Source: Alsobacter ponti
GTDB lineage: Bacteria; Pseudomonadota; Alphaproteobacteria; Rhizobiales; Beijerinckiaceae
Direction of reading: 5' to 3'
NCBI RefSeq assembly: GCF_024294805.1
Contig: NZ_JANCLU010000008.1
Location: 1 to 64,000 of the forward strand
DNA: 64,000 nucleotides
Shown piece by piece: positions 26,409 to 35,804 of this stretch. The position numbers were made by a program, and so were the translations under genes. Below the pieces are notes generated by a model that was given only the letters and a program-made list of their open reading frames with translations, searched no databases and was not told the DNA's origin. How positions within the stretch are numbered: the stretch's first letter is position 1; every line of letters begins with the position of its first letter.

Positions 26409-27731
26409 ATGCTCCCCTCAGACGCCCTGCTGGCGCGTTTCCTCGCGCTCCACCCCAAGCTGATCGACCTGTCGCTCGGCCGGCTGGAGCGGCTGCTGAA
26501 GGCGCTCGGCGAGCCGCACCGCCGCCTGCCGCCGGTGATTCACGTCGCCGGCACCAACGGCAAGGGTTCGACGGTCGCCTTCATGCGCGCCGTGCTCGAG
26601 GCGGCGGGGCTCAGCGTCCACGTCTACACCTCGCCCCATCTGGTGCGCTTCCACGAGCGCATCCGGCTCGGCCGCCCCGGCGGCGGCGAACTCGTGACGG
26701 AACCGGCCCTGGTCGACGCCTTCCGCCGCTGCGAGGAGGCCAATGGCGGCCAGCCGATCACCGTATTCGAGATGACCACCGCGGCCGCCTTCCTGCTGTT
26801 CGCCGAGAACCCGGCCCACGTGCTGCTGCTCGAAGTGGGCCTGGGCGGGCGCTTCGACGCCACCAATGTCGTCGAGAAGCCGCTCGTCAGCGTCGTGACG
26901 CCGGTGTCGATGGACCATTCGGAATATCTCGGCGACAGCATCGCGAAGATCGCCGGCGAGAAGGCGGGCATCTTCAAGCGCGGCGCGCCCTGCGTGATCG
27001 CCTTGCAGGAGCACGCCGACGCTCTCGCCGTGCTCGAGAGGGCCGCCGCGCGCACCGGCGCCAAGGTGACGGTCGGCGGGCAGGATTTCCACGTCCACGA
27101 GGAGCAGGGACGGCTGGTCTACCAGGACGACGACGGCCTGCTCGACCTGCCGCTGCCGCGCCTGCCCGGCCGGCATCAATACGTCAACGCCGGCGCGGCG
27201 ATCGCGGCGCTGCGCGCGGCCGGTTTCGGCCGCCTGCCGGCCAAGGCCTACGAAACCGGCATCGCGGGGGCGGACTGGCCGGCCCGCCTGCAACGCCTGT
27301 CGCGCGGCCGGCTCGCCGGCCTGCTGCCGGACGGGGCCGAGCTGTGGCTCGACGGGGGCCACAACCCCGATGGCGGAAAGGTGCTGGCGGCGGCGATGGG
27401 CGATTTCGAGGAGCGCCGCGCCCGACCGCTGGTGATGATTGTCGGCATGTTGGGCACCAAGGATTCGGCCGGCTTCCTCGACCCCTTCCGGGGCCTGGCG
27501 CAGGAGGTGCTGGCGGTGCCGATGACCACCCAGACCGCCGCGCGGCCCGCCTCCGAGGTCGCCGAGTTCGCCCGCGAGGCGGGCATTCCCGCCCGCGCCT
27601 TCGCCAGCTTGGAGGCGGCGCTGGCCGATATCGGGGAGCGGGACTGGGACCAGGCGCCGCGCGTGCTGATCTGCGGCTCGCTCTATCTCGCGGGCGAGGT
27701 CCTCGCCGCCAACGGAACGCCTCCGTCCTGA
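26409..27731 (+). CDS. folC: Bifunctional folylpolyglutamate synthase / dihydrofolate synthase
   Basis: This 440-residue Mur-ligase-related enzyme adds glutamate to dihydropteroate and to folates. The P-loop VAGTNGKGST is at 46-55. LLLEVGLGGRFDATNVV carries the second family signature, with DHSEYLGDSI and EKAGIFK in the central domain and WLDGGHNPDG in the C-terminal domain. The ATG at 26409 is the only in-frame start before the conserved N-terminus. In many relatives folC follows accD; here it lies across the trp-sppA block, on the other strand. Confidence 0.95.
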   Translation: MLPSDALLARFLALHPKLIDLSLGRLERLLKALGEPHRRLPPVIHVAGTNGKGSTVAFMRAVLEAAGLSVHVYTSPHLVRFHERIRLGRPGGGELVTEPALVDAFRRCEEANGGQPITVFEMTTAAAFLLFAENPAHVLLLEVGLGGRFDATNVVEKPLVSVVTPVSMDHSEYLGDSIAKIAGEKAGIFKRGAPCVIALQEHADALAVLERAAARTGAKVTVGGQDFHVHEEQGRLVYQDDDGLLDLPLPRLPGRHQYVNAGAAIAALRAAGFGRLPAKAYETGIAGADWPARLQRLSRGRLAGLLPDGAELWLDGGHNPDGGKVLAAAMGDFEERRARPLVMIVGMLGTKDSAGFLDPFRGLAQEVLAVPMTTQTAARPASEVAEFAREAGIPARAFASLEAALADIGERDWDQAPRVLICGSLYLAGEVLAANGTPPS

Positions 27732-27801
27732 AACCGGGGCGCGACCGCGGCTGGCACGCTTTCTGCAACTCCACGATGTGGGGGAGAGCCAGGAGGCGAC
27801 G

Positions 27802-27969
27802 ATGCGCCGCTGCATGCTGACGACGATCGGGGCGGGTAAGACCGGCCAGACCTATCTCGTCGTGATGTTCGTGAACGAGGTGGAGCAGTACACCCTGGCG
27901 GGGCTGAGCCTTTCGAGCGCGCTCGGGGCCATCGAGCGCTTCATGGACGCCGGCCGGCCCGGCGTCTGA
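27802..27969 (+). CDS. Small protein of unknown function
   Basis: A 55-residue open frame starts with an ATG five bases after a perfect AGGAGG, the strongest ribosome site seen in the window. The product starts MRRCMLTTIGAGKTGQTY, has a hydrophobic middle (LVVMFVNEVEQYTLAGLSL) and ends PGV. I do not recognise it. It is 70 bases downstream of folC on the same strand and ends just before the trxA terminator. A GTG at 27778 would lengthen it by eight residues. It has neither a signal peptide nor a clear membrane span. Confidence 0.6.
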   Translation: MRRCMLTTIGAGKTGQTYLVVMFVNEVEQYTLAGLSLSSALGAIERFMDAGRPGV

Positions 27970-27978
27970 CGCAGCAAC

Positions 27979-28005
27979 GAAAAAGGCGCCGGCGAGGGCG
28001 CCTCT
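27979..28005 (-). terminator. Rho-independent terminator of trxA
   Basis: A perfect 7-base-pair stem (AGGCGCC at 27984-27990 with GGCGCCT at 27997-28003) around a six-base loop is followed on the minus strand by five T residues (27984-27980). It lies about 25 bases after the trxA stop codon. On the plus strand it also closes the end of the small ORF, but without a T-run. Confidence 0.85.
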
Positions 28006-28026
28006 TCGGGGTCGATCCCGCGCGGC

Positions 28027-28344
28027 TCAGATGCCGGACGAGATCCACTTCTGCAACTCGCCCTTCGGCGCGGCGCCGACCTTCTGCGAGGCGATCTTGC
28101 CGCCCTTGAACATCAGCAGAGTCGGGATGGAGCGGATGCCGAACTGCGCCGAGACGTTGGGGTTCTCGTCGACGTTCAGCTTGACGATTTTCACCTTGCC
28201 GGCCAGCTCCTTCGAGATTTCCTCGAGCGCGGGAGCGATCATGCGGCAGGGGCCGCACCACTCCGCCCAGAAATCCACCACCACCGGCTCGGCGGAATCG
28301 AGCACGTCGGACTTGAAGGTGGCGTCGGTGACCTTGGCAGTCAT
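28027..28344 (-). CDS. trxA: Thioredoxin
   Basis: This 105-residue classical thioredoxin has redox motif WCGPC (Cys30, Cys33). The cis-proline segment [13 protein letters not shown] and the buried Asp in VVDFWAEW are intact. The cytosolic protein donates electrons to reductases such as ribonucleotide and methionine sulfoxide reductases. The ATG at 28344 has GAGGA just upstream. It is flanked by a promoter-like sequence at 28404-28432 and a terminator, so it probably forms a single-gene unit after addA. Confidence 0.97.
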   Translation of the reverse strand: MTAKVTDATFKSDVLDSAEPVVVDFWAEWCGPCRMIAPALEEISKELAGKVKIVKLNVDENPNVSAQFGIRSIPTLLMFKGGKIASQKVGAAPKGELQKWISSGI

Positions 28345-28403
28345 GTCATCCTCGCGAACTGGAAGCCGCAACAAGGGAATCCCGGCGGCAGGGGTCGGAT
28401 CGG

Positions 28404-28432
28404 AAGCTATGGACGGCCCCGGGAAGCGTCAA
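28404..28432 (-). promoter_or_regulatory. Sigma-70-type promoter for trxA
   Basis: On the minus strand TTGACG (28432-28427) and TAGCTT (28409-28404) are separated by exactly 17 bases. The -10 lies 60 bases upstream of the trxA start, and the -35 is just inside the gap after the addA stop. This supports transcription of trxA apart from addBA. It is seen in the sequence but not tested. Confidence 0.5.
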
Positions 28433-28439
28433 GTCAGCC

Positions 28440-31400
28440 TCACGCAGGGGTGATGCTCCCGGCGGGCGCGGCGGCGATGGCGGCGAGCGCGGCGTCGAGC
28501 CGCTCCGGCGCGATCTCGGCCGCGACCGGCGCGCTCGTCCACACCAGCAGGCAGCGCACGGGCCGCCCCGGGTACAGCTTCTGAACGAGCGCGCGGTAGA
28601 CGGCGAGCTGGCCGACATAGGCCGGCGACACGTCGGCGGGGTCGGCGGGCGGAACCGCGGCGGTCTTGTAGTCGGCGATCCAGACCGCCTCCTCGGTCAC
28701 CGCGAGCCTGTCGATCTGGCCGGAGACGGGCGTCATCGCACCCCCCGGCCCCAGCGGCAAACGACCCGCGACCGGCGCCTCGGCGCGGCTTTGCGGACCG
28801 AACAACACGCCCAGATCGGCGTCCTCGAGCAAGGCCAGCACCTGGGCGGCGATCGCCTCGCGGCGCGCCTCGGGCAGGCTCGCGCCGCGTCGGGCGAGCA
28901 GGCGCAGCGCCGCTTCACGGCGCGCCGGACCCGGCAGGGCCGGCAACGATTCGAGCAGGCCGTGGACGAGCACGCCGACGAGCCGCGCCTCGCGGACGAA
29001 GGGCCGGTCTCCGGCGCGGCCGCCGGCCTCCGCCGCCTCTACGGCGCTCGACGGGCGCACCGGCGGCCGAGCCGCCGGCTCCGCGGGCGCGGGCGTTTCG
29101 AGCCAGGCGGGAGGCTGGAACGGCGTCTCCGTCCGCGTCGCCTGTCGGGCTGGCGCGGCGGGGTGCGGCGCGGAGCGCCAGCGCAGCACGGGGTGGCCAT
29201 CCGCCAGCGTGGCGGCGGCGCAGCCGGGCTCGAGCGAACGGCGGATCATGTCGTACCAGCAGTCCGCGCCGCGCCCCTTGCGGTTCTCGAAGCCGGCGAC
29301 GACCAGCAGGTCCCTTGCGCGGGTCATGCCGACATAGAGCAGGCGGTGATATTCCTCGCGCGCCGCGTCGGCGAGGCGCTGCCGCGCCGCCGTCACGGCG
29401 GGCGGGTCGCTGTCCTTCGACGGCGACCAGACCGGCGCGCTCAGCCCGTTCGGCAGCGGAAGCTGGAGAATGCTGGCGCGCGAGGCCGGGACAGTGCAGG
29501 TGTCGGCGAGGAACACCACCGGGGCCTCGAGGCCTTTCGCGCCATGCACGGTCATCACGCGCACCTCGTCGCGCCCGGCCTCCATGTCGCGGCGGATCAT
29601 GATGTCCGCGCCCTCGATGGCGGCGAGGAAGCGCGGCAGCGAGGGAGTCTCGCGGTGCTGGTAATCGAGCGCCAGCCGCAGGAACTCGTCGACGGCGTCG
29701 CCCGCTTCCGCGCCGAGCCGCGCCAGGACGCGGCGGCGGCCGCCTCCCGGCCCGAGCACGGCGGCGTAGAAATCGAACGGCCCGGCGCGCCGGGCCAGCG
29801 CACGCCATTCCGTCACCAGCGTTTGCGCCGAGGCGAGGCGCGTGTCCGTCGCGGCGGCGCGGGCGAGCGCGTCGGACAGGCTGCCCGCCCGGCCTGGCGC
29901 GAAGCGCAGCAGATCGTCGTCGTCGAGCCCGACGAGCGGCGACTTCAGCAGCGACGCCAGAGTCAGGTCGTCGTCCGGCAGAAGGGCGGAGCGCCCGAGC
30001 GCCACGAGGTCGAGCACCGCGATGTGCTGGGTCAGCGCAAGCCGGTCGGCGCCGGCAACGGGCACGCCCCTGTCCTTCAGGGCGCGGATCATCGCCTCGA
30101 AGAACGGTCCCCGGCTGCGCACCAGCACCAGCACGTCGCCGGGCCGCACGGTCCGGCCCTCCTCGTCGCCTCGCCCGCGCCAGGCGTCGATGCGCGCGGC
30201 GATGCGCTCGGCCAGCCGCACGAACGGCGCGCCCTCCTCCGGCTCGTCGACGGGCTTCGACCAGGCTTCGGGATCGCGCGGCGGCGCCGGAACCTCGGGC
30301 TCCCAGATCTCCACCATGCCAGGCGCGCCCCGGCGGGCGCTCTCGTGGACCGTGCCGATCGCGACAGGGTTGGGGCCGTCTTCCTCGAAGGACAGCCCGC
30401 GAAAATGCGCGGCGACCTTGAACACCTCGTCGACCGCGCCGAGGACGTCCGGGGCGGAGCGGAAGGACAGGGTGAGCTTCTCGTCGTAAAACGCCCAGCG
30501 CGAGGCGTCGGCCCGCCGCAGGGCGTCGAAGCCGCGCCTGAAGTGTGTGCGCGCGCGCTCGAACGCACGCGGCTCCGCGCCCTGGAACGAGAAAATCGAC
30601 TGCTTGGGATCTCCCACCGCGAACACGGTGCGCACGCGCCCGGCGCGGCTCTCGCCGGAAATGAAGTCCTCCGCCAGCCCGCGCAGGATGTCCCACTGCA
30701 CCTCGCTCGTGTCCTGCGCCTCGTCCACGAGAATGTGGTCGATGCCCTGGTCGAGCTTGTAGAGCACCCAGGCCGCGTCGGCGCGCGACAGCAGCCTCGC
30801 CGTACGGGCGATCAGGTCGTCGAAATCGAGCGCGCCCCGCGCGCTCTTGCGCGCCTCGTTATCCTGGATCACCGCCTCGGCGAGGGTCAGCAGCGCGTGG
30901 GTGCGCTCCACCGCCAGCGCCGCCTTGCGCAGCTCCGCCAGCGCATGGACCCGCTCCCGCTCCGCGCTCATTCGATCGGCCAGCGCCGGATGGGCGGCGC
31001 GCACTTTTTTCGTGACGAAGCTGCTGTCGGCGCGCGGTCCGCCCGCCTTGGTCAGGAAGGCGCAGACATAGGCGTCGTGGCGCGCCTGATCGTCGGCGGC
31101 CGCGTGGGCGGCTTCGAGGAAGCCCGCCAGCTTCGCTTCCGTCGCGCCGCCCGACGCGCGCAGCGTGGCGGCGACAGAGAGCCATTCGGAAGGCGGCAGG
31201 CCGCCGCTCACGACCTCCCCGACGATGTCGGCGGCGGTCTGGCCGGGCGCGAGGCCCAGCTCCGCCGCCAGCGCGTCCATGGCCGCCCGAATCCCGGCGG
31301 CGTCGCGCGCCTGCTCGCGCATCCAGCCCTTCAGCCTCAGCGCGTCCCGCAACAGGGCGGCGAGCGTCGATTCGGCGGCGACTTCGCCGGCGATCGCGAG

Positions 31401-31946
31401 CGCGTCCGCGATGGGGCCGGTGGGATGCAGCGCGGCCTGCGTCAGCACGTGCTTCTGCGCCGCGGCGAGCATCTCGGCGGCCGTGCCGTCGTCGAGCACC
31501 TGGAAGCGCGCCGAGACGTTGGCCTCGAAAGGGAAGAGATGCAGGAGACGTTCGCAGAAGGCGTGGATGGTCTGGATCTTCAGCCCGCCGGGCGTCTCGA
31601 TGGCGCGGGCGAACAGACGCCGGGCCATCGCCAGGCGCGCCGGCGCGGGGCGCTCGCCCTCGATGGCGGCGATGGCGTCCGAGAGACGGGCGTCGTCCAT
31701 CGACACCCACGAGCCGAGAATGTCGAAGACGCGGTTGGCCATGTTGGCCGCCGCCGCCTTGGTGAAGGTGAGCGAAAGGATGCGGCCGGGCTGCACGCCA
31801 TCGAGCAGCAGGCGGACGACCCTGTTCGCCAGCACCGTCGTCTTGCCGGAGCCGGCGTTGGCCGACACCCAGGCGGAGGCGCGCGGGTCCGAGGCCCGGC
31901 CCTGGGCCTGGCGCGTCGCCACCGGGATGGTGAACCCGCCGCTCAA
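28440..31946 (-). CDS. addA: AddA, double-strand-break repair helicase-nuclease subunit
   Basis: This 1168-residue UvrD-like helicase with a C-terminal RecB-family nuclease processes DNA ends for RecA-dependent repair. The Walker A motif NAGSGKTT is at 30-37, the Walker B/DEXQ region is VDEAQDTS, GDPKQSIFSFQGA is helicase motif III, and VMTVHGAKGLEAPVV is motif V. The nuclease motif DYK sits at 1092-1094. The initiation codon is TTG at 31946; it overlaps the addB stop (TTGA), so translation is coupled. The product works with AddB in place of RecBCD. Confidence 0.96.
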   Translation of the reverse strand: MSGGFTIPVATRQAQGRASDPRASAWVSANAGSGKTTVLANRVVRLLLDGVQPGRILSLTFTKAAAANMANRVFDILGSWVSMDDARLSDAIAAIEGERPAPARLAMARRLFARAIETPGGLKIQTIHAFCERLLHLFPFEANVSARFQVLDDGTAAEMLAAAQKHVLTQAALHPTGPIADALAIAGEVAAESTLAALLRDALRLKGWMREQARDAAGIRAAMDALAAELGLAPGQTAADIVGEVVSGGLPPSEWLSVAATLRASGGATEAKLAGFLEAAHAAADDQARHDAYVCAFLTKAGGPRADSSFVTKKVRAAHPALADRMSAERERVHALAELRKAALAVERTHALLTLAEAVIQDNEARKSARGALDFDDLIARTARLLSRADAAWVLYKLDQGIDHILVDEAQDTSEVQWDILRGLAEDFISGESRAGRVRTVFAVGDPKQSIFSFQGAEPRAFERARTHFRRGFDALRRADASRWAFYDEKLTLSFRSAPDVLGAVDEVFKVAAHFRGLSFEEDGPNPVAIGTVHESARRGAPGMVEIWEPEVPAPPRDPEAWSKPVDEPEEGAPFVRLAERIAARIDAWRGRGDEEGRTVRPGDVLVLVRSRGPFFEAMIRALKDRGVPVAGADRLALTQHIAVLDLVALGRSALLPDDDLTLASLLKSPLVGLDDDDLLRFAPGRAGSLSDALARAAATDTRLASAQTLVTEWRALARRAGPFDFYAAVLGPGGGRRRVLARLGAEAGDAVDEFLRLALDYQHRETPSLPRFLAAIEGADIMIRRDMEAGRDEVRVMTVHGAKGLEAPVVFLADTCTVPASRASILQLPLPNGLSAPVWSPSKDSDPPAVTAARQRLADAAREEYHRLLYVGMTRARDLLVVAGFENRKGRGADCWYDMIRRSLEPGCAAATLADGHPVLRWRSAPHPAAPARQATRTETPFQPPAWLETPAPAEPAARPPVRPSSAVEAAEAGGRAGDRPFVREARLVGVLVHGLLESLPALPGPARREAALRLLARRGASLPEARREAIAAQVLALLEDADLGVLFGPQSRAEAPVAGRLPLGPGGAMTPVSGQIDRLAVTEEAVWIADYKTAAVPPADPADVSPAYVGQLAVYRALVQKLYPGRPVRCLLVWTSAPVAAEIAPERLDAALAAIAAAPAGSITPA

Positions 31947-34900
31947 GCGCCGCCCTCCTCATCGCCGCCGCCGACCAGCGACCACTCCCGCACGCGGGCG
32001 AGATGGTCGTAGGGCGCGTAGCGCTTGGCGTACTGCACATAGGGGCGCGACACGAAGGGGCGCTCGCCGGCGGCGTATTCGTCCATCATCGCCGCGAGCC
32101 GCTCGATATGCTCGCGCACGAGGTCTTCCAGCTCGAACGGGTTCTTCTCGTCCCGCACCGGCTGTTCCTTGCCGGCCACGGAGCCGCCGGAGAGCTTCAC
32201 ATAGAGCAGCTCCTCGACCGGCCCGGCGCGTCCGATGGGCTCGAACGCCCCGGCCTCGACCATCGCGGCCTCGAGCGTGAGCTGCGGGCTGAAGCCGGCG
32301 CGCACCACCTTGGGGGTCGGCGCGGCGCCGGTCTTGAAGTCCACGACGCGGAAGCCGCCGGACGGCGTCACCTCGATGCGGTCGGCCACGGCGCGAAGCT
32401 CGAAGGTCGCGCCGCGTTTCAGCGGCAAAGCGAGCCGGCCATACACTTCCGGATAGAGGGCCACCCCCACGGCGCGGCGCGTCGGCTCCCATTGCGCGAT
32501 CCACGCCGCCATCCGCTCGAAGCGCGGCCACCAGGCCGCCGCGACGTCCTTGTGGTCGCGCAACTGCGGCGTCTGGGCGAACAGCTCCGTCCCGATCGCC
32601 CGCAGTTCGGCGAGCGGGTCGGCCGGCAGCGCGTCCGGGAAGCGCTGCGTGAAGCGCTTCATCGCCTCGTGGACCAAGGTGCCCCGCAGCGCCGCGTCCG
32701 GTTCGGTGGCGACGGGATCGAGCGGGTCGAGCTCCAGCACGTGCCTGGCGAAGATCGCGTAGGGATCGCGCACCAGCGTTTCGATCTCGGTGACGCTGAG
32801 GCTCAGCGGCACGCGGCCTTCCGGCGCGAGCGGCGCGGGCCGGCGCGCCGGACGCGCGGGTCCGACCGCGTCGAGATGGCGCGCCAGCGCCAGCAGCGCG
32901 TCGCCGCGCTCCCGCACGGCCGCCCAGGCCGGATCGCCGGCCACGGCGCGCAGGCGCTGCACGAGGCGCGAGGGCACCGTGGGATCGCCGCCGCGCTTCA
33001 GCGCGCGGGTGATGACGACGCGCGGCGCGCCGAGCGCCTGCGCGAAATCGTGCGCCATCTGCCCGATCCGCCGCTCCGGGGCCGGCAGGCCCAGGTCCCG
33101 CCGCATGGGGCGGTTCAGGAAGGCGTCGCCGCGCGTCTCGCCCGGCCACGTCTTCTCGTCGAGCCCTCCGAGGACCCTCAGGTCGCAATCGAGCAGCCGC
33201 GCCTCCAGCAGGCCCCAGATGTGGATGCGCCGGTGGGTCTCCCCGGCGCGGCGCACGACGCGGCCGGCCATCAGCGCCTCCAGGAAGGCGGGGTAATCGC
33301 CGAGCCGGCCGGGGACGCTCTCGCCGCTCGCTTCACGCAATTCGTCGAACAGCGCGGCCAGGCCCTCGCCGTCGGGGCCCGAGAATGCGTCGCCCTCGTC
33401 GTCAGGACCCGGTTCGCCGAGCGCCGCGAGCACGGATTCATGCGCGGCCGGCAGGGTGACCAGGTCGCCGCAGCCGGCGAGAGCCGCCGGCGTGAAGCCC
33501 GAAAACGCCGCCTCGAGCCGTCCGAGCCAGGCGTCGAGCGCGTTCCAATCGGCGTCGCCGAGGCGGCGGCGCGGGCGCGGGGCATGCCGGCCGCCGCTCT
33601 CCTCGCGGGCGACCGGCAGGGCGGCGCGTAAGGCGGCGAGCCCGGGCTCCAGCGCGGGGCCCCGCAGCACGCCTATCTCCAGCGCCGCGCGGGCGCGCTC
33701 CCGCGTGCGGCGAGGCAGGCCCAGCCGGCACAGAGGATGCGCGGCGAGCGCCAGCAGCGCGTCGGCCTCGAAATCCGCCGCCGCGGCCTCGGCCACTAGC
33801 TGCGCGAGCAGGCCCGCCGAGGACTGGGCGAGCGGTTGCCCGGCCGAATCGTCGACGCGGATGTCCCAGCGGCGCAACTCGGCGGACACGCGCGCCGCCA
33901 GCGTGCGGTCCGGCGTCACCAGCGCGGCCACGCGGGACGGGTCCTCGACCGCTTCGCGCAGCGCCACCGCGATCGCCACCGCCTCTTCGCGATCGTCCGC
34001 CGCCTCGACGAAGGACAGGCCGGCAAGCGCCGCCGGGATCGAGTCCGGGTCGAGGCGTTCGTTTCGGGTGCTCCAGCGATGCGTCGTCTCGGCCGGGCGC
34101 AGCGCCTCCGACACGAAACGTTCCCGCAGAGCCAGCTCGGGGGTGGGCTCGCCAAGCACAGGGATGTCCTCCCGCGCCAGGCCGAAGCCGGGCAGCAGGC
34201 TCGCCAGCACGGCCTGCGGGTGGCTCGGATGGGCGTTGTCTCCCGGCGCGGCGATGGCGTCCCAGGCCTCGCTGTCGAGGCCAAGGTCCAGCCCGGGCAG
34301 CACGACCGCGCCGCGCGGCAGGCGCGCGATGGCGTGCAACAGCGCCGCCGTCGCCGGCATCGAGCCGGTCGACCCGGCGGCGATCATTGGGCCCGCGGGC
34401 GGCTGGCGGCGAAGGCGCTCCGCCTCGGCCAGCAGGATCCGGTGCCGCCGCAGCGCCGCGTCGAGCACGCCCCGCTCGGCGCACCAGGCCGGCCACGCCG
34501 CCGCGGCGATGCCGAGAAAAGCGCGGGAAATGTCCCAATACCGGCTGTACTCGTCCGGCACCAAGGCGTTGACGTCGTCCACGGTGCGGCCGTGGATCGA
34601 CAGCGAGTCGATCAGCATGCCGAGGTCGCCGGCCATCGCCAGGGCGTCGGCGGGCGAGGACGGCACCAGCAACGGCTCAGAGGGGCCGAGGTCCATGATC
34701 TCGCGCCCCACCGCCTTCGCCCAGGCGAGCACGAGCCGGGCCAGCACGAGGCGGCGGGTCGTCTCGCCGACGGCGGGCGGCAGGCCCTCGGCCTCTCCGA
34801 AGCCTCCCGCCAGGGCCTCGACGAGCTGCGCCTCCTCGGCGTCGTCGACGTCGCCCAGCGGCACGATGCGCGGCAGCAGCGCCGCGCCCGGATCGGCGGC

Positions 34901-35095
34901 CTCCGCCAGCAGGGCGGCCAGGCCGCGCGCGGCGCGCCGCGTCGGCACGAAAACCGTCGCTTCGGAGAGAGAGAGGGGGTTGCCCCGGTCGGGCCAGCCG
35001 GGGATCAGCGCGCCGGAGAGCATCGCCGAGGCGAGGGTCGGCAGGAACGCCGCCCCCGGCGGAATGCTGAAGACCCTGGCGCGTTCAGCGGACAC
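31943..35095 (-). CDS. addB: AddB, double-strand-break repair nuclease subunit
   Basis: This protein of about 1050 residues is the partner of AddA: an inactivated helicase fold with a C-terminal RecB-like nuclease domain (VVDFKTGAAPTPKVV). The N-terminus (VFSIPPGAAFLPTLA) and the sequence around TVFVPTRRAARGL are typical of alphaproteobacterial AddB. I chose the GTG at 35095, which overlaps the end of murU by 11 bases. An upstream ATG in frame at 35287 lies wholly inside murU and gives unconserved sequence. No four-cysteine iron-sulfur pattern like that of Bacillus AddB is visible by eye. Confidence 0.92.
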   Translation of the reverse strand: MSAERARVFSIPPGAAFLPTLASAMLSGALIPGWPDRGNPLSLSEATVFVPTRRAARGLAALLAEAADPGAALLPRIVPLGDVDDAEEAQLVEALAGGFGEAEGLPPAVGETTRRLVLARLVLAWAKAVGREIMDLGPSEPLLVPSSPADALAMAGDLGMLIDSLSIHGRTVDDVNALVPDEYSRYWDISRAFLGIAAAAWPAWCAERGVLDAALRRHRILLAEAERLRRQPPAGPMIAAGSTGSMPATAALLHAIARLPRGAVVLPGLDLGLDSEAWDAIAAPGDNAHPSHPQAVLASLLPGFGLAREDIPVLGEPTPELALRERFVSEALRPAETTHRWSTRNERLDPDSIPAALAGLSFVEAADDREEAVAIAVALREAVEDPSRVAALVTPDRTLAARVSAELRRWDIRVDDSAGQPLAQSSAGLLAQLVAEAAAADFEADALLALAAHPLCRLGLPRRTRERARAALEIGVLRGPALEPGLAALRAALPVAREESGGRHAPRPRRRLGDADWNALDAWLGRLEAAFSGFTPAALAGCGDLVTLPAAHESVLAALGEPGPDDEGDAFSGPDGEGLAALFDELREASGESVPGRLGDYPAFLEALMAGRVVRRAGETHRRIHIWGLLEARLLDCDLRVLGGLDEKTWPGETRGDAFLNRPMRRDLGLPAPERRIGQMAHDFAQALGAPRVVITRALKRGGDPTVPSRLVQRLRAVAGDPAWAAVRERGDALLALARHLDAVGPARPARRPAPLAPEGRVPLSLSVTEIETLVRDPYAIFARHVLELDPLDPVATEPDAALRGTLVHEAMKRFTQRFPDALPADPLAELRAIGTELFAQTPQLRDHKDVAAAWWPRFERMAAWIAQWEPTRRAVGVALYPEVYGRLALPLKRGATFELRAVADRIEVTPSGGFRVVDFKTGAAPTPKVVRAGFSPQLTLEAAMVEAGAFEPIGRAGPVEELLYVKLSGGSVAGKEQPVRDEKNPFELEDLVREHIERLAAMMDEYAAGERPFVSRPYVQYAKRYAPYDHLARVREWSLVGGGDEEGGA

Positions 35096-35804
35096 TCTCG
35101 TCGATCTTCCGTTCGGCCTCGGCGATGGATGCGGGCGTGCCCACATGCAGCCAGAAGCCGTCGAGTCGCAAGCCGTGCAGGCGGCCGGACGCGGCGGCGC
35201 GGTCGAACAGAAGATTGAGCGAGAACGGCCCCTCGGGCGTGTCGGCGAAGAACTCGGGGCGAACGATGATGACCCCGGCATACACAAAGGGAGCGACGTC
35301 CCGGCCCGTCCGGCGCTGCAGGCGGCCGAGCGCGTCCATGTGGAAATCGCCGCGCCCCTCGTAGCCGGTCGACGTCCAGGTGGGGGCGACCAGCATCAGC
35401 ATGTCCATCGCGGCGGGATCGTAGGCTTCCGCCATCCGCACCAGATTTGAGCGCGGCCCGTCGATCCAGAAGCTGTCGGCGTTGACGATGTAGAAAGGGT
35501 CCGGGCCCAGCAGATTCAGGGCCTTCTTCACGCCGCCGCCCGAGTCGAGGAGGAGGTCGCGCTCGTCCGAAATGACCAGCTCGGGTCGGTCGCGCCGAGC
35601 CAGATGGGCTTCCATCTGCTCGGCCCGGTAATGCACGTTGACCACGGCCTTGCGGACGCCCGCCTCGACCAGCGGATCGAGGTTGCGGTCGATCAGCGTG
35701 CGCCCGCCCACCTCGACCAGCGGCTTGGGGAGTGTGTCGGTGATCGGGCGCATGCGCAGGCCGAGGCCCGCGGCGAGCACCATGGCTGTGGTCGGGACGC
35801 GCAT
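35085..35804 (-). CDS. murU: N-acetylmuramate-1-phosphate uridylyltransferase (MurU-type nucleotidyltransferase)
   Basis: This 239-residue sugar-1-phosphate nucleotidyltransferase has the pyrophosphorylase motif VLAAGLGLRMRPITDTLPKP at residues 9-28. The acidic metal site is in FYIVNADSFW. It lies directly after the kinase domain of the TsaE-AmgK fusion gene (stop and start adjacent at 35804/35805). AmgK and MurU together convert N-acetylmuramic acid to UDP-MurNAc in the cell-wall recycling route that bypasses MurA and MurB. The specific substrate is inferred from this pairing. Confidence 0.9.
   Translation of the reverse strand: MRVPTTAMVLAAGLGLRMRPITDTLPKPLVEVGGRTLIDRNLDPLVEAGVRKAVVNVHYRAEQMEAHLARRDRPELVISDERDLLLDSGGGVKKALNLLGPDPFYIVNADSFWIDGPRSNLVRMAEAYDPAAMDMLMLVAPTWTSTGYEGRGDFHMDALGRLQRRTGRDVAPFVYAGVIIVRPEFFADTPEGPFSLNLLFDRAAASGRLHGLRLDGFWLHVGTPASIAEAERKIDESVR

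Noticed and set aside
31943-35287. The longer addB start at 35287
   Set aside because: The extra 64 residues lie wholly within murU in another frame and are not family-like. The GTG at 35095 fits the conserved N-terminus.
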